In this document: positions 9,088-19,040 of the stretch, in pieces | How the letters are laid out: each line of letters begins with the position of its first letter | Numbering within the stretch: the first letter of the stretch is position 1 | Assembly (NCBI RefSeq): GCF_011455875.1 | Contig: NZ_CP015031.1 | Span: forward strand, 1,531,405 to 1,595,404 | Length of the DNA: 64,000 nt | DNA from: Basfia succiniciproducens | Lineage (GTDB): Bacteria > Pseudomonadota > Gammaproteobacteria > Enterobacterales > Pasteurellaceae | Reading direction: 5' to 3' | Program-made: the position numbers and the translations under genes | The notes under the pieces: model-generated | The model's input: only the letters and a program-made list of their open reading frames with translations | Told to the model about the DNA's origin: nothing | Databases searched by the model: none

Positions 9088-9258
9088 ATGGCAGCTAAAG
9101 GCGCTCGTGAGAAAATCCGTTTAGTTTCTTCAGCAGAAACAGGTCACTTCTACACAACTGATAAAAACAAACGTAATATGCCTGAAAAAATGGAAATCAA
9201 AAAATTTGATCCGGTTGTGCGTAAACACGTTATCTATAAAGAAGCTAAAATCAAATAA
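9088..9258 (+). CDS. rpmG: 50S ribosomal protein L33
   Basis: Large-subunit protein of 56 residues: [20 protein letters not shown] then [20 protein letters not shown] and a [14 protein letters not shown] end. It starts 11 bases after rpmB with AAGGAG upstream. It lacks the zinc-binding Cys pairs, so it is the zinc-free type. A strong terminator follows 18 bases after the stop, so the operon ends here. Confidence 0.97.
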
Positions 9259-9276
9259 TTTAGCTTGTAAATTGAG

Positions 9277-9303
9277 AAACCCGAACTTTTGTTCGGGTTT
9301 TTT
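9277..9303 (+). terminator. Intrinsic terminator of rpmB-rpmG
   Basis: Perfect 10-bp stem AAACCCGAAC / GTTCGGGTTT, TTTT loop, followed by further T residues. Confidence 0.92.
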
Positions 9304-9337
9304 GTTATGTCGCCAGAACCCCGATAGGAATACAGTC

Positions 9338-10150
9338 ATGCCTGAATTACCCGAAGTCGAAACCGCTAAAAATGGTATTACGCCTTATTTAGAAGGTTAT
9401 CTCATTGAAAAGATTATTGTTCGTCAGCCTAAATTACGCTGGGAAGTCAGCCCGCAGCTGGCACAGATTTCTCAACAAAAAATTACCGCACTTTCCCGCC
9501 GGGCAAAATATCTGATTATTCATACGGAACAAGGCTATATCATAGGACATTTGGGGATGTCGGGCTCGGTGCGGATTGTATCCGCTCGGGATCCCGTCGA
9601 TAAACATGACCACTTGGATATTGTAATGAATAACGGCAAAATTATGCGGTATAACGATCCTCGCCGTTTTGGCGCCTGGCTTTGGAGCGCCAATCTTGAT
9701 GAATTTCATCTGTTTTTAAAATTAGGTCCTGAGCCGCTTTCCGATGAATTTAACGCGGAATATCTGTTCAAAAAATCACGCAAAAAACAAACGCCCGTTA
9801 AAAACTTTTTGATGGATAATTCGGTTGTTGTGGGTGTAGGCAATATCTACGCCAATGAAACTCTGTTTATGTGCGGTTTACATCCGGAGAAAATCACCGC
9901 CAAACTGACAAAAGCGCAATGTGCGTTACTGGTGGAAAAAATCAAACAAGAACTCAAACGGGCTATCGAACAGGGCGGAACCACCCTGAAAGACTTTTTA
10001 CAACCCGACGGCAGACCCGGTTATTTCGCGCAGGAGCTACAAATTTACGGCAAGAAAGGTGCGCCCTGCCCAAACTGCGGTACAAAAATCGAAAGTTTGG
10101 TGGTCGCCCAACGAAACAGTTACTTCTGCCCGAAATGCCAGAAGAAATAA
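9338..10150 (+). CDS. mutM: Formamidopyrimidine-DNA glycosylase
   Basis: Base-excision repair enzyme that removes 8-oxoguanine and formamidopyrimidines and cuts the strand by beta/delta elimination. 270 residues. The mature N-terminus PELPEVET supplies the catalytic Pro and Glu. The conserved Lys region (LGMSGSVRI), the H2TH segment ([14 protein letters not shown]) and a C-terminal zinc finger [24 protein letters not shown] are all visible. I chose the ATG at 9338 because processed Pro2 must be the nucleophile. It follows rpmG as in E. coli. Confidence 0.98.
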   Translation: MPELPEVETAKNGITPYLEGYLIEKIIVRQPKLRWEVSPQLAQISQQKITALSRRAKYLIIHTEQGYIIGHLGMSGSVRIVSARDPVDKHDHLDIVMNNGKIMRYNDPRRFGAWLWSANLDEFHLFLKLGPEPLSDEFNAEYLFKKSRKKQTPVKNFLMDNSVVVGVGNIYANETLFMCGLHPEKITAKLTKAQCALLVEKIKQELKRAIEQGGTTLKDFLQPDGRPGYFAQELQIYGKKGAPCPNCGTKIESLVVAQRNSYFCPKCQKK

Positions 10151-10182
10151 TGATATTTCAGGGCGGGTTATTTCGCTCTCGC

Positions 10183-11310
10183 CTATTTAGGAAAAATCAC
10201 GCCTAAACTAACCTCACTTTTCGCCCCGGTGACACTAGGCAAGTTGCTCGGCAAATTATGTATTCTGCGATAAGCAAGCCAGGCAAATGCCGCCGCCTCG
10301 ACGTAATCGATATCCAAACCGAATTCCGAGGTGGTCGAAACCTGCCACTCAGCCAAAAGTGCCGTTAAACGTTGCATAATCAATGGGTTTCGCGCACCGC
10401 CGCCACAAACCAACAGCAAATTAGTGCGGTCGGATTTTTGCAATTTTTTCAATTCGTTGGCAATACTTAAAGCGGTAAATTCCACCAGTGTGCGTTGCAC
10501 ATCCTGTGGCGAAGGCATCGGTTGCGAAAGTGCGGTGAATTTTTCCAGTTTTTTATTAAGCCAGGCAAGATTAAACAATTCCCGCCCGGTACTTTTCGGC
10601 GGTGCCTGCTGAAAAAAGGGTTCCGCCAGCAAATCCGTTAAAAGTGCGGTGGAAATTTTACCGTTTTTTGCCCATAGAGCGTCTTTATCGTAGCGTTTGC
10701 CCTGATGAAGTTCAATCCAGGAATCCAGCAACGCATTGCCTACGCTCACATCATAACCGACGGTCGGACAATTTTCTTCCAGCACGGAAATATTGCTGAT
10801 TCCGCCAATATTCAACACCACCGTCAATCGTTCCGCCGCAAAAAATAAATCCTGATGAAAAGCCGGTACTAAAGGCGCGCCCTGACCGCCCAGCGCCATA
10901 TCTTTACGGCGGAAATCACCTACCGTGGTGATACCGGTTTTTGCCGCAACCAAATTCATATCGCCGATTTGCATTGTGAACGGAAATTCGCAATTCGGCG
11001 AATGCCACACCGTTTGTCCGTGGCAACCGACTGCGCAAATATCTTCGGATTTTAACCGCACTTTTTGCAAAAAACGATTGATACTTTCTGCATAAAGAAG
11101 CCCTAATTGGTGGTCAATTTCGCCTAAATTCCGCAAACTTGTCTCTCCGGATCGCAAAAGTGCGGTCAGTTTTTCACGAATTTTTTCCGGCATCGGAGTA
11201 AAATCCGTTGCCATCAATTTTGGGGGATTCAGAGTGAAATCCATCAAGGCTAAATCCACACCGTCAAGGCTGGTTCCCGACATTACGCCGATATAATATT
11301 GTTTCATCAT
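10183..11310 (-). CDS. anmK: Anhydro-N-acetylmuramic acid kinase
   Basis: Cell-wall recycling enzyme that opens and phosphorylates 1,6-anhydro-MurNAc to MurNAc-6-phosphate. 375 residues, family length about 370. The N-terminal ATP loop [15 protein letters not shown], the [11 protein letters not shown] segment, NIGGISNI and [13 protein letters not shown] are diagnostic. MurQ, which acts on its product, is encoded at 47.3 kb. Met at 11307 has better spacing from the AAGAAA site than Met at 11310. The gene is rich in uptake signals (at least five), and its 3' end converges with mutM. Confidence 0.96.
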   Translation of the reverse strand: MMKQYYIGVMSGTSLDGVDLALMDFTLNPPKLMATDFTPMPEKIREKLTALLRSGETSLRNLGEIDHQLGLLYAESINRFLQKVRLKSEDICAVGCHGQTVWHSPNCEFPFTMQIGDMNLVAAKTGITTVGDFRRKDMALGGQGAPLVPAFHQDLFFAAERLTVVLNIGGISNISVLEENCPTVGYDVSVGNALLDSWIELHQGKRYDKDALWAKNGKISTALLTDLLAEPFFQQAPPKSTGRELFNLAWLNKKLEKFTALSQPMPSPQDVQRTLVEFTALSIANELKKLQKSDRTNLLLVCGGGARNPLIMQRLTALLAEWQVSTTSEFGLDIDYVEAAAFAWLAYRRIHNLPSNLPSVTGAKSEVSLGVIFPK

Positions 11311-11334
11311 TTTTCTTACATTAGGAGCCGCTTG

Positions 11335-11428
11335 TTAATAGGGCTGTGCTATTCACCGCGTTTTACGCCTAGCCTGCGGCTATTTTAGGCGACAACGCAA
11401 CCGGTTATAAAAGATAAACAGGCCCTAA
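11335..11428. repeat. 94-bp inverted-repeat element, long form of the 35-bp palindrome family
   Basis: Reading leftward, the element begins TTAGGGCCTGTTTATC (11428-11413) and continues TTTTATAA, the same as the left two thirds of the 35-bp palindromes at 24066, 24506 and 36907. The other end carries the loosely inverted sequence TTAATAGGGCTGT (11335-11347). Between them lies a second inverted pair around CGCCTA/TAGGCG. It sits upstream of anmK and lacks coding sequence. Confidence 0.5.
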
Positions 11429-11495
11429 ATTTGGTTAATTATATCGAATATTCACCTAAAAAACGGTAAAATCTCGCCTATTTTTGGGGATATTT

Positions 11496-11812
11496 ATGAA
11501 TTTACAAAAACTATTACTAACCCGGCGGTTTATTTCCACCATGGCGTATTTTGCCATGCAGTCGGTATTTTTTATTTATTTGTCGCAATCATTTGCTTCG
11601 GACTTGGCAGCTGTTTGTTCGGAACCAATGCAAGAGCCTGCTTATTAGCCCCCGGTGATTTCTATAGCGAAAAACCAATTGTAATGGCAAATATTTTGGT
11701 GAAGTTTGATAACGGCGAAAACCGCGGATTTATCTTCGGTTCTTCGCGTCTGGTTTTATCCTTTTTAACGATGTTGGTGATGAATTTAATCCCTCACTTG
11801 TTCTTAATTTAG
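11496..11812 (+). pseudogene. Remnant of a membrane protein gene (possibly a transporter)
   Basis: From the ATG at 11496 the frame reads MNLQKLLLTRRFISTMAYFA and then FFIYL before going out of frame. A shift of -1 near 11575 continues in a second frame as a hydrophobic stretch FVAIICFGLGSCLF, then a soluble segment [20 protein letters not shown] and a final hydrophobic helix ending at 11812. In total only about 105 residues, two broken pieces. It looks like a shrunken integral membrane gene; a major-facilitator transporter is a guess. The rest of the 549-base gap between anmK and glmU holds the 94-bp repeat and the glmU ribosome site. Confidence 0.45.
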
Positions 11813-11859
11813 AAAAATCGTGTAAAATAACCGCAGTTTTTACTGGAGAGATGATTATT

Positions 11860-13224
11860 ATGAAAAAACTTAGTGTTGTAATCCTTGCCGCCGGCAAAGG
11901 AACCCGTATGTATTCCGATTTACCGAAAGTGCTGCATAAAATTGCCGGCAAACCGATGGTAAAACACGTTATTGATACGGCAAAACAATTAAGTGCGGAT
12001 CAAATTCATTTAATTTACGGGCATGGCGCCGATTTATTAAAATCGCATCTTGCCGATGAGCCGGTAAACTGGGTTTTCCAGGCGGAACAGCTTGGTACCG
12101 GGCACGCCATGCAACAAGCGGCGCCATTTTTTGCAGACGATGAAAACATTCTCATGCTTTATGGTGACAGCCCGCTAATCAGCAAAGAAACCTTAGAAAA
12201 ATTAATCGCCGCGAAACCTGAAAACGGTATTGCCTTATTAACGGTTAATCTGGACAACCCCACAGGCTACGGACGAATCATTCGTGAAAAAGGTTCTGTG
12301 GTGGCAATTGTGGAACAAAAAGACGCCGATGCGGAACAATTAAAAATTACCGAAGTAAATACCGGCGTAATGGTGTCTGACGGCGCCAGCTTCAAAAAAT
12401 GGTTAGGCCGCTTAAACAATAACAATGCGCAAGGCGAATATTACATGACCGACGTTATAGGTCTGGCTAATCAGGACGGTTTCCAGGTAGCGGCAGTTTC
12501 CGCAACGGATAAAATGGAAGTGGAAGGCGCCAATAACCGCCTGCAATTAGCCGCACTTGAACGTTATTATCAACACAAACAGGCGGAGCGTTTATTACTT
12601 GAAGGCGTAATGTTAATTGATCCGGCGCGTTTTGACCTGCGCGGTACGCTGGAACACGGCAAAGACTGCGAAATTGATGTGAATGTGATTATCGAAGGTT
12701 CGGTAAAATTAGGCGACCGGGTAAAAATCGGTGCGGGTTGCGTAATTAAAAACTGTGAAATCGGTGACGACGTTGAAATCAAACCTTATTCCGTGTTTGA
12801 AGATTCAACCATTGGCGCCCGCGCCTCTATCGGACCTTTCTCACGTTTACGCCCGGGGGCGGAACTTGCCGAAGAAACCCATATCGGTAACTTTGTGGAA
12901 ATCAAAAAAGCAACCGTAGGCAAAGGTTCGAAAGTCAATCATTTAACTTATGTGGGCGATGCGCAGGTCGGTACCGACTGTAACCTCGGCGCAGGTGTCA
13001 TCACCTGTAACTACGACGGTGCAAACAAATTCAAAACGGTTATCGGCGATAACGTATTTGTCGGTTCCGACGTGCAATTAGTCGCGCCGGTGAACGTTGC
13101 AAACGGTGCGACAATCGGTGCGGGTACCACGGTGACAAAAGATATCGGCGAAAACGAATTAGTTATCAGCCGTGTTCCTCAGCGACACATTGCAGGCTGG
13201 CAACGACCAACCAAGAAAAAATAA
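11860..13224 (+). CDS. glmU: Bifunctional GlcNAc-1-P uridyltransferase / GlcN-1-P acetyltransferase
   Basis: Makes UDP-GlcNAc for peptidoglycan and LPS. 454 residues, against 456 in relatives. The N-terminal nucleotidyltransferase domain has [18 protein letters not shown] and the metal-binding YGDSPLI. The C-terminal left-handed beta helix (from about residue 250) shows hexapeptide repeats and the acetyltransferase segment [20 protein letters not shown]. The ATG at 11860 has GGAGAG 10 bases upstream; the Met at 11851 is too close to that site. An inverted uptake-signal hairpin follows. Confidence 0.97.
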   Translation: MKKLSVVILAAGKGTRMYSDLPKVLHKIAGKPMVKHVIDTAKQLSADQIHLIYGHGADLLKSHLADEPVNWVFQAEQLGTGHAMQQAAPFFADDENILMLYGDSPLISKETLEKLIAAKPENGIALLTVNLDNPTGYGRIIREKGSVVAIVEQKDADAEQLKITEVNTGVMVSDGASFKKWLGRLNNNNAQGEYYMTDVIGLANQDGFQVAAVSATDKMEVEGANNRLQLAALERYYQHKQAERLLLEGVMLIDPARFDLRGTLEHGKDCEIDVNVIIEGSVKLGDRVKIGAGCVIKNCEIGDDVEIKPYSVFEDSTIGARASIGPFSRLRPGAELAEETHIGNFVEIKKATVGKGSKVNHLTYVGDAQVGTDCNLGAGVITCNYDGANKFKTVIGDNVFVGSDVQLVAPVNVANGATIGAGTTVTKDIGENELVISRVPQRHIAGWQRPTKKK

Positions 13225-13250
13225 CTCCGACTAAAACTCCGCCAAAATCC

Positions 13251-13277
13251 ACCGCACTTTTTCATCTAAAGTGCGGT
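13251..13277 (+). terminator. Terminator of glmU made from an inverted uptake-signal pair
   Basis: ACCGCACTTT (13251-13260) and AAAGTGCGGT (13268-13277) form a 10-bp stem with a 7-base loop. There is no long T run afterwards, so termination strength is uncertain. Confidence 0.6.
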
Positions 13278-13321
13278 ATAATTTCCTCCAATTTTATCAT
13301 CTTAGCCATTTGAGAATATTC

Positions 13322-14659
13322 ATGCCACAACCACAATTTGAAGATTTTGATCTTTCTCCCGAACTGTTAAAAGCCTTAGCCCAAAAAGGTTATGCGCGCC
13401 CTACCGCCATTCAATCGGAAGCGATTCCGGCGGCAATGGACGAGCGCGACGTCTTGGGTTCGGCACCTACGGGAACGGGCAAAACCGCCGCTTTTTTATT
13501 ACCGGCGATTCAACATTTGTTGGATTATCCACGCCGTAAACCCGGTGCGCCGAGGGTTTTAGTGTTAACCCCGACCCGCGAACTCGCTATGCAGGTGGCA
13601 CAGCAAGCGGAGGAATTGGCTCAATTTACCAAGTTGAGTATTGCCACCATTACGGGCGGCGTCGCTTATCAAAACCATGGCGAAATATTCAATAAAAATC
13701 AGGATATCGTCGTGGCAACGCCCGGCCGCCTGTTGCAATATATCAAAGAGGAAAACTTTGATTGCCGTGCGGTGGAAATCCTTATTTTTGATGAAGCGGA
13801 TCGTATGTTGCAAATGGGCTTTGGTCAGGATGCGGAAAAAATTTCCGCTGAAACCCGCTGGCGTAAACAAACCTTTTTGTTCTCGGCGACTTTAGAAGGC
13901 GAGTTACTGGTGGATTTTGCCGAACGCATTTTAACGGATCCGGTGAAAATCGATGCGGAACCAAGCCGTCGCGAACGCAAGAAAATCAACCAATGGTATT
14001 ACCATGCGGACAGCTATGAACATAAAGTCAAACTGTTAGCCCGTTTTATTGCCGATGAGCAGGTCAGCAAAGGAATTGTTTTTGTGCGCCGCCGCGAAGA
14101 CGTGCGGGAGCTTTCCGAAATTCTGCGCAAACGCGGTATTCGCAGTACTTATTTAGAAGGCGAAATGGCACAAACCCAACGAAATAATGCTATCGATAAA
14201 TTGAAAAACGGCATTGTTACCCTGTTAGTCGCCACCGACGTTGCCGCCCGAGGCATTGATATTGAAGATATCAGCCATGTGATGAACTTCGACCTGCCCT
14301 ACAATGCGGATACCTATTTACACCGTATCGGTCGTACCGCTCGCGCCGGCAAAAAAGGAACCGCGGTATCTTTTGTTGAAGGTCATGATTATAAATATCT
14401 CGGAAAAATCAAACGTTATACCGAAGAATTACTCAAACCCCGAATTATTGAAGGTTTAGAGCCTCGTACCAAAGCACCGAAAGACGGCGAAATCAAAACT
14501 GTATCTAAAAAACAAAAAGCGCGCATTCGCCAAAAACGGGAAGAAAAGAGAAAAACAACACAGAAAAAAGCCAAATTGCGCCGTCAGGATACTAAAAATA
14601 TCGGCAAACGCCGCACACCTAAGGCGGTATCAGAAGCGCAGGCAAAAGAAATACGGTGA
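13322..14659 (+). CDS. srmB: DEAD-box ATP-dependent RNA helicase SrmB
   Basis: Unwinds RNA during early large-subunit assembly. 445 residues, the SrmB length. Motifs in order: PTAIQSEAIP (Q motif), GSAPTGTGKTAAF (I), PTRELAMQ (Ia), TPGRL (Ib), DEAD (II), SAT (III), LVATDVAARGIDI (V), HRIGRTARAGKKG (VI). The last 60 residues are a very basic tail rich in Lys/Arg, which binds RNA. The start at ATG 13322 gives the conserved FEDFDLSPELLKAL opening. It could be another paralogue (RhlE), but the tail and length favour SrmB. Confidence 0.9.
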   Translation: MPQPQFEDFDLSPELLKALAQKGYARPTAIQSEAIPAAMDERDVLGSAPTGTGKTAAFLLPAIQHLLDYPRRKPGAPRVLVLTPTRELAMQVAQQAEELAQFTKLSIATITGGVAYQNHGEIFNKNQDIVVATPGRLLQYIKEENFDCRAVEILIFDEADRMLQMGFGQDAEKISAETRWRKQTFLFSATLEGELLVDFAERILTDPVKIDAEPSRRERKKINQWYYHADSYEHKVKLLARFIADEQVSKGIVFVRRREDVRELSEILRKRGIRSTYLEGEMAQTQRNNAIDKLKNGIVTLLVATDVAARGIDIEDISHVMNFDLPYNADTYLHRIGRTARAGKKGTAVSFVEGHDYKYLGKIKRYTEELLKPRIIEGLEPRTKAPKDGEIKTVSKKQKARIRQKREEKRKTTQKKAKLRRQDTKNIGKRRTPKAVSEAQAKEIR

Positions 14660-14666
14660 TAAAAAA

Positions 14667-14689
14667 TAAGGCGGTAACATACCGCCTTA
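14667..14689 (+). terminator. Terminator of srmB
   Basis: Perfect 10-bp stem TAAGGCGGTA / TACCGCCTTA with loop ACA, then GCTTTTATT; 8 bases after the srmB stop. Confidence 0.7.
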
Positions 14690-14791
14690 GCTTTTATTGT
14701 GAAATTATACCCAATGTTTTTTCTTTTTTTAGGGGGCATGCGAATATCCCATATTATGTTCCTGCCCAACAAAGATAAGTGCGGTCGGTTT

Positions 14792-15271
14792 TTAGCGATT
14801 TTTTTCCATTAATGCGGTTAAAACCGGTGGAGGCACGAACTGACTTACATCACCGTGATGCAAATAAATTTCCCGTACAATCGTTGAAGATACATAAGAC
14901 CATTTTTCCGTGGAAGGCAAAAACAGGCTTTCCACTCCGTCGGTTAAGGCGCGGTTTAAATGGGCTAATTGCAGTTCGTATTCAAAGTCCATTGTTGTGC
15001 GCATACCGCGAATAATCGCCGTAATATGGCGTTCCTTCACGACGTTCGCCAATAAATCGGAAAAGCCGATAACCTGCACGTTCGGCAAATGAGCGACGGA
15101 TTCTTCCGCCAAACGCACTCTTTCGGCTAATTCAAACAACGGCTTTTTTGTGGGATTTGAGGCGACGGCCACTAAAACTTGGGGAAAAAGTACCGCACTT
15201 CGCTCAATAATATCCAAATGCCCGTAAGTAATGGGGTCAAAAGTACCGGGATAAATTACTGTTTTTGTCAT
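14792..15271 (-). CDS. coaD: Phosphopantetheine adenylyltransferase
   Basis: Fourth step of CoA synthesis, joining 4'-phosphopantetheine and ATP to dephospho-CoA. 159 residues, normal length. The nucleotidyltransferase signature [16 protein letters not shown] (T/HxGH) is at the N-terminus and [12 protein letters not shown] near residue 130. Its ATG overlaps the stop of waaA by 4 bases, indicating translational coupling; waaA-coaD is the usual pairing. Confidence 0.97.
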   Translation of the reverse strand: MTKTVIYPGTFDPITYGHLDIIERSAVLFPQVLVAVASNPTKKPLFELAERVRLAEESVAHLPNVQVIGFSDLLANVVKERHITAIIRGMRTTMDFEYELQLAHLNRALTDGVESLFLPSTEKWSYVSSTIVREIYLHHGDVSQFVPPPVLTALMEKNR

Positions 15272-16548
15272 TTTTTATTTTCCAAATAAGGGGTAAGCAA
15301 TTGCAGCAGGCGTTGTAAAGCACCGCGGTTTTCAATCAACACTTCATAGCCCGCATTACCGTAACGCTCTCGCAGCGCCGGCGATAATAAGAATTTCTCC
15401 ACCGCAGAAGAAAGTGCGGTCGAATTTTCTTTAATTTCCAATACGCCGTTAACATCGCGCAATTTGGTAAATACTTCCGGAAAATTAAACGTATGATAAC
15501 CGCTGATAACAGGCAGTTTAAAGGCTAAAGGCTCTAACGGGTTATGTCCGCCATGTTTTACCAAGCTGCCGCCTACAAATGCAATATCCGAAATGCCGTA
15601 CAATAACATCATTTCACCCATAGTATCGCCCAGTACTACTTGCGTATCCGAACCGGGCGCTACGTTTTCACTTCGACGACAATAGCTGAAACCGCCTTTC
15701 ACGATTAAATCCTCGACGGCCTTAAAGCGTTCCGGATGGCGTGGAACCAGAATAAGCAATAAATCAGGGAATTTTTGTAATAAATTACGATGAGCCTGGA
15801 GAACGATACCTTCTTCGCCTTCATGGGTACTTGCCGCAATCCAAACCGGCCGTTCCCCCGCCCATTCCTGATGAAGCCGCTTGATTTGTTGCGATAAGGC
15901 GTCGGAAATCACCAAATCATATTTGATATTTCCCGTAAGCCGCAAATCACCCCGATAGCCCAAATCAAGGTAACGGTTGCCGCTGATGTCATCCTGCGGC
16001 GCAATTAAACTAATCTCGTTAAACATTCGGTTTAAAATATTTTTCACCCAGCCGTAACGTTTTGCCGAACGTGCGGATAAACGGGCGTTTGCGATAATAA
16101 AAGGAATATTTTTATTATGTAACTGACGGATAAGGTTCGGCCAGATTTCCGTTTCGATCACAATGCAGGCTTTCGGGCGCACAAAACGGATAAAACGATC
16201 CATTGCATCAGGTAAATCATAAGGCAAATAAAAATGACTCACGGAATCTCCGAAAGCCGCTTTTACGCGATCGGAACCGGTCGGCGTGACTGTAGTCATG
16301 GTAATAGGTAAATCCGGATAATCCTGCTGAATACGGCGTACTAACGGGGTTGCCGCAATCACTTCACCAACGGAAGCAGCATGCACAATAATGCCCTGAG
16401 GCTTCGGTGGCGTGAGATTTGCATAAATTCCATAACGCTCATTAAGGCGTTTACGGTAATTCGGAGATTTGATGCTACGCAATAAAATAAATAACAACAC
16501 AAAAGGCTGCAAAATATACATCGCAAAAGAATAAACAAAACGTAGCAT
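15268..16548 (-). CDS. waaA: 3-deoxy-D-manno-octulosonic acid (Kdo) transferase
   Basis: Inner-membrane-bound glycosyltransferase that adds Kdo to lipid IVA, the first LPS core step. 426 residues. It has an N-terminal membrane anchor (residues 1-25), then the GT30 domain with [20 protein letters not shown], and a C-terminal [18 protein letters not shown] nucleotide-sugar site. In Haemophilus this enzyme adds a single Kdo which KdkA then phosphorylates; a kdkA gene is present at 25.7 kb, so the same is likely here. Confidence 0.96.
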   Translation of the reverse strand: MLRFVYSFAMYILQPFVLLFILLRSIKSPNYRKRLNERYGIYANLTPPKPQGIIVHAASVGEVIAATPLVRRIQQDYPDLPITMTTVTPTGSDRVKAAFGDSVSHFYLPYDLPDAMDRFIRFVRPKACIVIETEIWPNLIRQLHNKNIPFIIANARLSARSAKRYGWVKNILNRMFNEISLIAPQDDISGNRYLDLGYRGDLRLTGNIKYDLVISDALSQQIKRLHQEWAGERPVWIAASTHEGEEGIVLQAHRNLLQKFPDLLLILVPRHPERFKAVEDLIVKGGFSYCRRSENVAPGSDTQVVLGDTMGEMMLLYGISDIAFVGGSLVKHGGHNPLEPLAFKLPVISGYHTFNFPEVFTKLRDVNGVLEIKENSTALSSAVEKFLLSPALRERYGNAGYEVLIENRGALQRLLQLLTPYLENKK

Positions 16549-16755
16549 AATAATTTCAAAATCAAAGGTTGATGATGTCGCCTAGTATAAAGGTTCATTA
16601 TCAAGAGACAAGAGGAATCTCGCAAAAAGTTATTTACCCTTTTTGAAAAAATCCCCAAAAAAGCACCCCACTTTTCCTTTTGCATAGTGGGATAATGCTT
16701 GAAATTACAGTATAATAGCCCACATTTTCCTTAACCTTTTTATAAAAATATAATT

Positions 16756-17697
16756 ATGAGCGCAAAATTTAACGTTAAAACCTTCCAAGGTATGATTCTC
16801 GCCCTGCAGGATTACTGGGCGCAACAAGGCTGCACCATCGTGCAACCCTTCGATATGGAAGTGGGAGCCGGCACATCCCATCCGATGACCGCACTACGCG
16901 CATTAGGTCCGGAACCTATGGCATTCGCCTATGTTCAGCCTTCCCGCCGCCCGACGGACGGTCGCTACGGCGAAAACCCGAACCGTTTACAGCATTATTA
17001 TCAATTCCAAGTGGTAATCAAACCATCGCCGGACAATATTCAAGAGCTATATTTAGGTTCGCTCAAAATGCTCGGCTTCGACCCGACTCAACATGATATC
17101 CGTTTTGTAGAAGATAACTGGGAAAATCCGACTTTAGGCGCATGGGGTTTAGGCTGGGAAGTATGGTTAAACGGTATGGAAGTCACCCAGTTTACCTATT
17201 TCCAACAAGTAGGCGGGCTGGAATGTAAACCAGTTACCGGCGAAGTAACCTACGGTTTAGAACGTTTAGCAATGTATATTCAAGGCGTGGACAGCGTGTA
17301 CGACTTAGTTTGGTCTGACGGTCCGTTAGGCAAAACCACCTACGGCGATGTATTCCATCAAAACGAAGTGGAACAATCCACCTATAATTTCGAATACGCC
17401 GATGTGGATTTCCTGTTTGAATGTTTCAACAAATACGAACAAGAAGCGAAATTCCTGTTAAAACAGGAACCCCGCATGGAAAATGACAAAGAAATCTGGG
17501 TGGAAACCGCATTGCCGTTACCGGCCTACGAACGTATTTTAAAAGCCGCTCACAGCTTTAACTTACTCGACGCCCGCAAAGCGATTTCCGTCACCGAACG
17601 CCAACGCTACATTTTACGCATCCGCGCCTTAACCAAAGGTGTGGCGGAAGCCTATTATGCCAGCCGCGAAGCACTTGGGTTTCCGGGGTGTAAGTAA
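16756..17697 (+). CDS. glyQ: Glycyl-tRNA synthetase alpha subunit
   Basis: Catalytic subunit of the alpha2beta2 class II synthetase that charges tRNA-Gly. 313 residues, about ten longer than E. coli GlyQ, the excess at the C-terminus ([10 protein letters not shown]). The opening [18 protein letters not shown] and [20 protein letters not shown] are the family hallmarks. A clear -10 TATAAT lies at 16711-16716 without a good -35. Normally glyS follows within a few bases; here it starts 1976 bases further on, so glyS can no longer depend on simple read-through. Confidence 0.98.
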   Translation: MSAKFNVKTFQGMILALQDYWAQQGCTIVQPFDMEVGAGTSHPMTALRALGPEPMAFAYVQPSRRPTDGRYGENPNRLQHYYQFQVVIKPSPDNIQELYLGSLKMLGFDPTQHDIRFVEDNWENPTLGAWGLGWEVWLNGMEVTQFTYFQQVGGLECKPVTGEVTYGLERLAMYIQGVDSVYDLVWSDGPLGKTTYGDVFHQNEVEQSTYNFEYADVDFLFECFNKYEQEAKFLLKQEPRMENDKEIWVETALPLPAYERILKAAHSFNLLDARKAISVTERQRYILRIRALTKGVAEAYYASREALGFPGCK

Positions 17698-17701
17698 GCC
17701 T

Positions 17702-17736
17702 AAATCTCCCCCTTCCCCCTCTTTGCGAAAGAGGGG
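17702..17736 (+). repeat. Palindromic repeat copy A after glyQ
   Basis: Begins AAATCTCCCCC and ends in a perfect 9-bp hairpin CCCCTCTTT-GCG-AAAGAGGGG (17716-17736). Same family, same orientation as copy C (19434) and opposite to copies B (19001) and D (19578). Confidence 0.75.
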
Positions 17737-17843
17737 ATGTTGTGAAAGAATGGAGAGCTTATGTTTAAGATGACTTTGTAGTGGTAGACTAATTCCGCAG
17801 TCCTCAATAAGTGGTAAAATAACATCACAAATGAGGAAATATT

Positions 17844-18158
17844 ATGAGAAGAACATTTAGCGCAGAATATAAAGCTGAAGCAGTAAAATTAGTGACTGAA
17901 CGAGGATATTCAGTTTCTCAAGCTTGCCGAGAGTTAGGTGTGGGTGAAACAGCACTTCGTCGCTGGATAAGTCAAGTTCAAGCGGAGCAACAAGGTTACG
18001 TTTTAGCTGGTTCAAAGCCAATTAGCCCAGAACAACAACGAATTCGAGAACTTGAAAATCGTATTAAAGAACTTGAAGAAGATAAGGCCATTTTAAAAAA
18101 GGCTACAGCGATTTTAATGTCACTCGAAAACAAAAATACCAAGTCATTACGACGTTAA
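17844..18158 (+). CDS. IS3-family transposase OrfA
   Basis: DNA-binding component of the transposase, 104 residues. A helix-turn-helix (FSAEYKAEAVKLVTERGYSV then SQACRELGVGETALRRW) is followed by a leucine-zipper-like coiled coil (RIRELENRIKELEEDKAILK) used for dimerisation. It overlaps the downstream frame, and a slippery A6G lies near its end so that ribosomes shifting by -1 make the fused OrfAB transposase. OrfA alone usually acts as a repressor in this family. Confidence 0.93.
   Translation: MRRTFSAEYKAEAVKLVTERGYSVSQACRELGVGETALRRWISQVQAEQQGYVLAGSKPISPEQQRIRELENRIKELEEDKAILKKATAILMSLENKNTKSLRR
18095..18101 (+). other. Programmed -1 ribosomal frameshift site (A AAA AAG)
   Basis: The heptamer AAAAAAG is phased exactly as X XXY YYZ in the OrfA frame (codons at 18096 and 18099). 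After a -1 shift, the new frame is open from 18098 to the OrfB stop at 18982, reading KGYSDFNVTRKQKYQ next. This is the standard IS3-family route to the OrfAB transposase. Confidence 0.85.
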
Positions 18159-18196
18159 AATCGCGAGGAATCAACCGGTTATGTGAACTATTTAGC

Positions 18197-18982
18197 GTGT
18201 CTGAAAGTGCTTACTACGCCCATTTGCGCCCTGCCAAAAAGCCAGCGAAACACACTGCTTTAGCCGTTGAAATCAAGGCAATTTTTGATGCAAGCCGAAG
18301 TTCAGCAGGCAAACGAACGATTCAATCGCATTTGAAAGAGAAAGGTATTTTTGTGGGGTTGTATTTAATTCGTAAGTTAATGAATAAGCAAGGATTATTT
18401 AGTAAGCAACCGCAAAAATGGCGCAATCCTAGTAAAGGAAACAGTCAAGTTTTTGAGAATATACTAAGTCGAGAATTTACGCCTGATAGCCAAACGACCG
18501 TGCTATGTGGTGACACGACCTATATAAAAATCAATGGGATATGGTGCTATTTAGCAGTGGTAATTAATTTATTAAATCGTCAAGTCGTCGGTTGGAAGCT
18601 AAGTCGCTATCATGATAGTGAGCTGGTTAAAGATGCACTGAATCATGCGATGCTGAATATTGAACGCACGGAGCGAATGTTGTTCCATTCAGACCAAGGT
18701 AGTATTTATGGCAGTGAAATCTTTACTGATTCAGTTAAGAAACATGGGCTTACACAAAGTATGAGCCGTCGTGGTAACTGTTGGGACAATGCGCCGGTGG
18801 AGCGTTGGTTTCGAAGTTTTAAATATGAATGGATGCTGAAAGGGGGTTATAGTGATTTTGAAAGTGCTGTAAATGATGTGAGAGAATATGTGATGTATTA
18901 TAATCACATTCGCCCACATAGCTATAATCAAGGTCTATCTCCGATTTTAGCAAAAACAACTTATCGGAGACTGTTAAATTAG
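18197..18982 (+). CDS. IS3-family transposase OrfB (DDE integrase domain)
   Basis: Catalytic half of the transposase, 261 residues from the GTG at 18197; in practice it is probably made as OrfAB, since the frame is open back to the slip site at 18098. The DDE triad is complete: Asp106 (CGDTTYI), Asp166 (FHSDQGSIYGS) and Glu202 (APVERWFRSFKYE), with 35 residues between the last two. The HTH_21 region precedes it. The stop codon lies inside the right inverted repeat. No damage seen. Confidence 0.93.
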   Translation: MSESAYYAHLRPAKKPAKHTALAVEIKAIFDASRSSAGKRTIQSHLKEKGIFVGLYLIRKLMNKQGLFSKQPQKWRNPSKGNSQVFENILSREFTPDSQTTVLCGDTTYIKINGIWCYLAVVINLLNRQVVGWKLSRYHDSELVKDALNHAMLNIERTERMLFHSDQGSIYGSEIFTDSVKKHGLTQSMSRRGNCWDNAPVERWFRSFKYEWMLKGGYSDFESAVNDVREYVMYYNHIRPHSYNQGLSPILAKTTYRRLLN

Positions 18983-19000
18983 TTGACCACTACACTTGTT

Positions 19001-19036
19001 CCCCCCTCTTTTATAAAGGGGAGCTAGGGGAGATTT
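19001..19036 (-). repeat. Palindromic repeat copy B before the DUF559 gene
   Basis: Inverted relative to copy A: CCCCCCTCTTTTATAAAGGG followed by GAGCTAGGGGAGATTT. Its end GGGGAG (19027-19032) lies 8 bases before the ATG of the next gene and serves as its ribosome binding site. Copies A and B would form one convergent pair if the IS were removed. Confidence 0.7.
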
Positions 19037-19040
19037 AAAA

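Larger units (their letters stand above)
17777..18994 (+). mobile_element. IS3-family insertion sequence, complete, 1218 bp
   Basis: Two overlapping transposase frames are bounded by 35-bp imperfect terminal inverted repeats (17777-17811 and 18960-18994) that both begin TGTAGTGGT and agree at 27 of 35 positions by my alignment. A 3-bp direct repeat CTT flanks the element (17774-17776 and 18995-18997), the target duplication length usual for the family. Transposase frames and frameshift site are intact, so it may be active. It has landed between palindromic repeat copies A and B. Confidence 0.92.

Noticed and set aside
11840-11870. Riboswitch or glmS-type ribozyme ahead of glmU
   Set aside because: The upstream region is a gene remnant with a plain ribosome site; no structured leader seen.
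16359-16685. Minus-strand frame of 108 codons overlapping the 5' end of waaA
   Set aside because: Composition is that of a shifted waaA frame plus its upstream region; no motif or ribosome site.
16679-16716. Complete sigma-70 promoter for glyQ
   Set aside because: TATAAT at 16711 is convincing, but TTGCAT at 16680 is 25 bases away and TGGGAT at 16688 is a poor -35.
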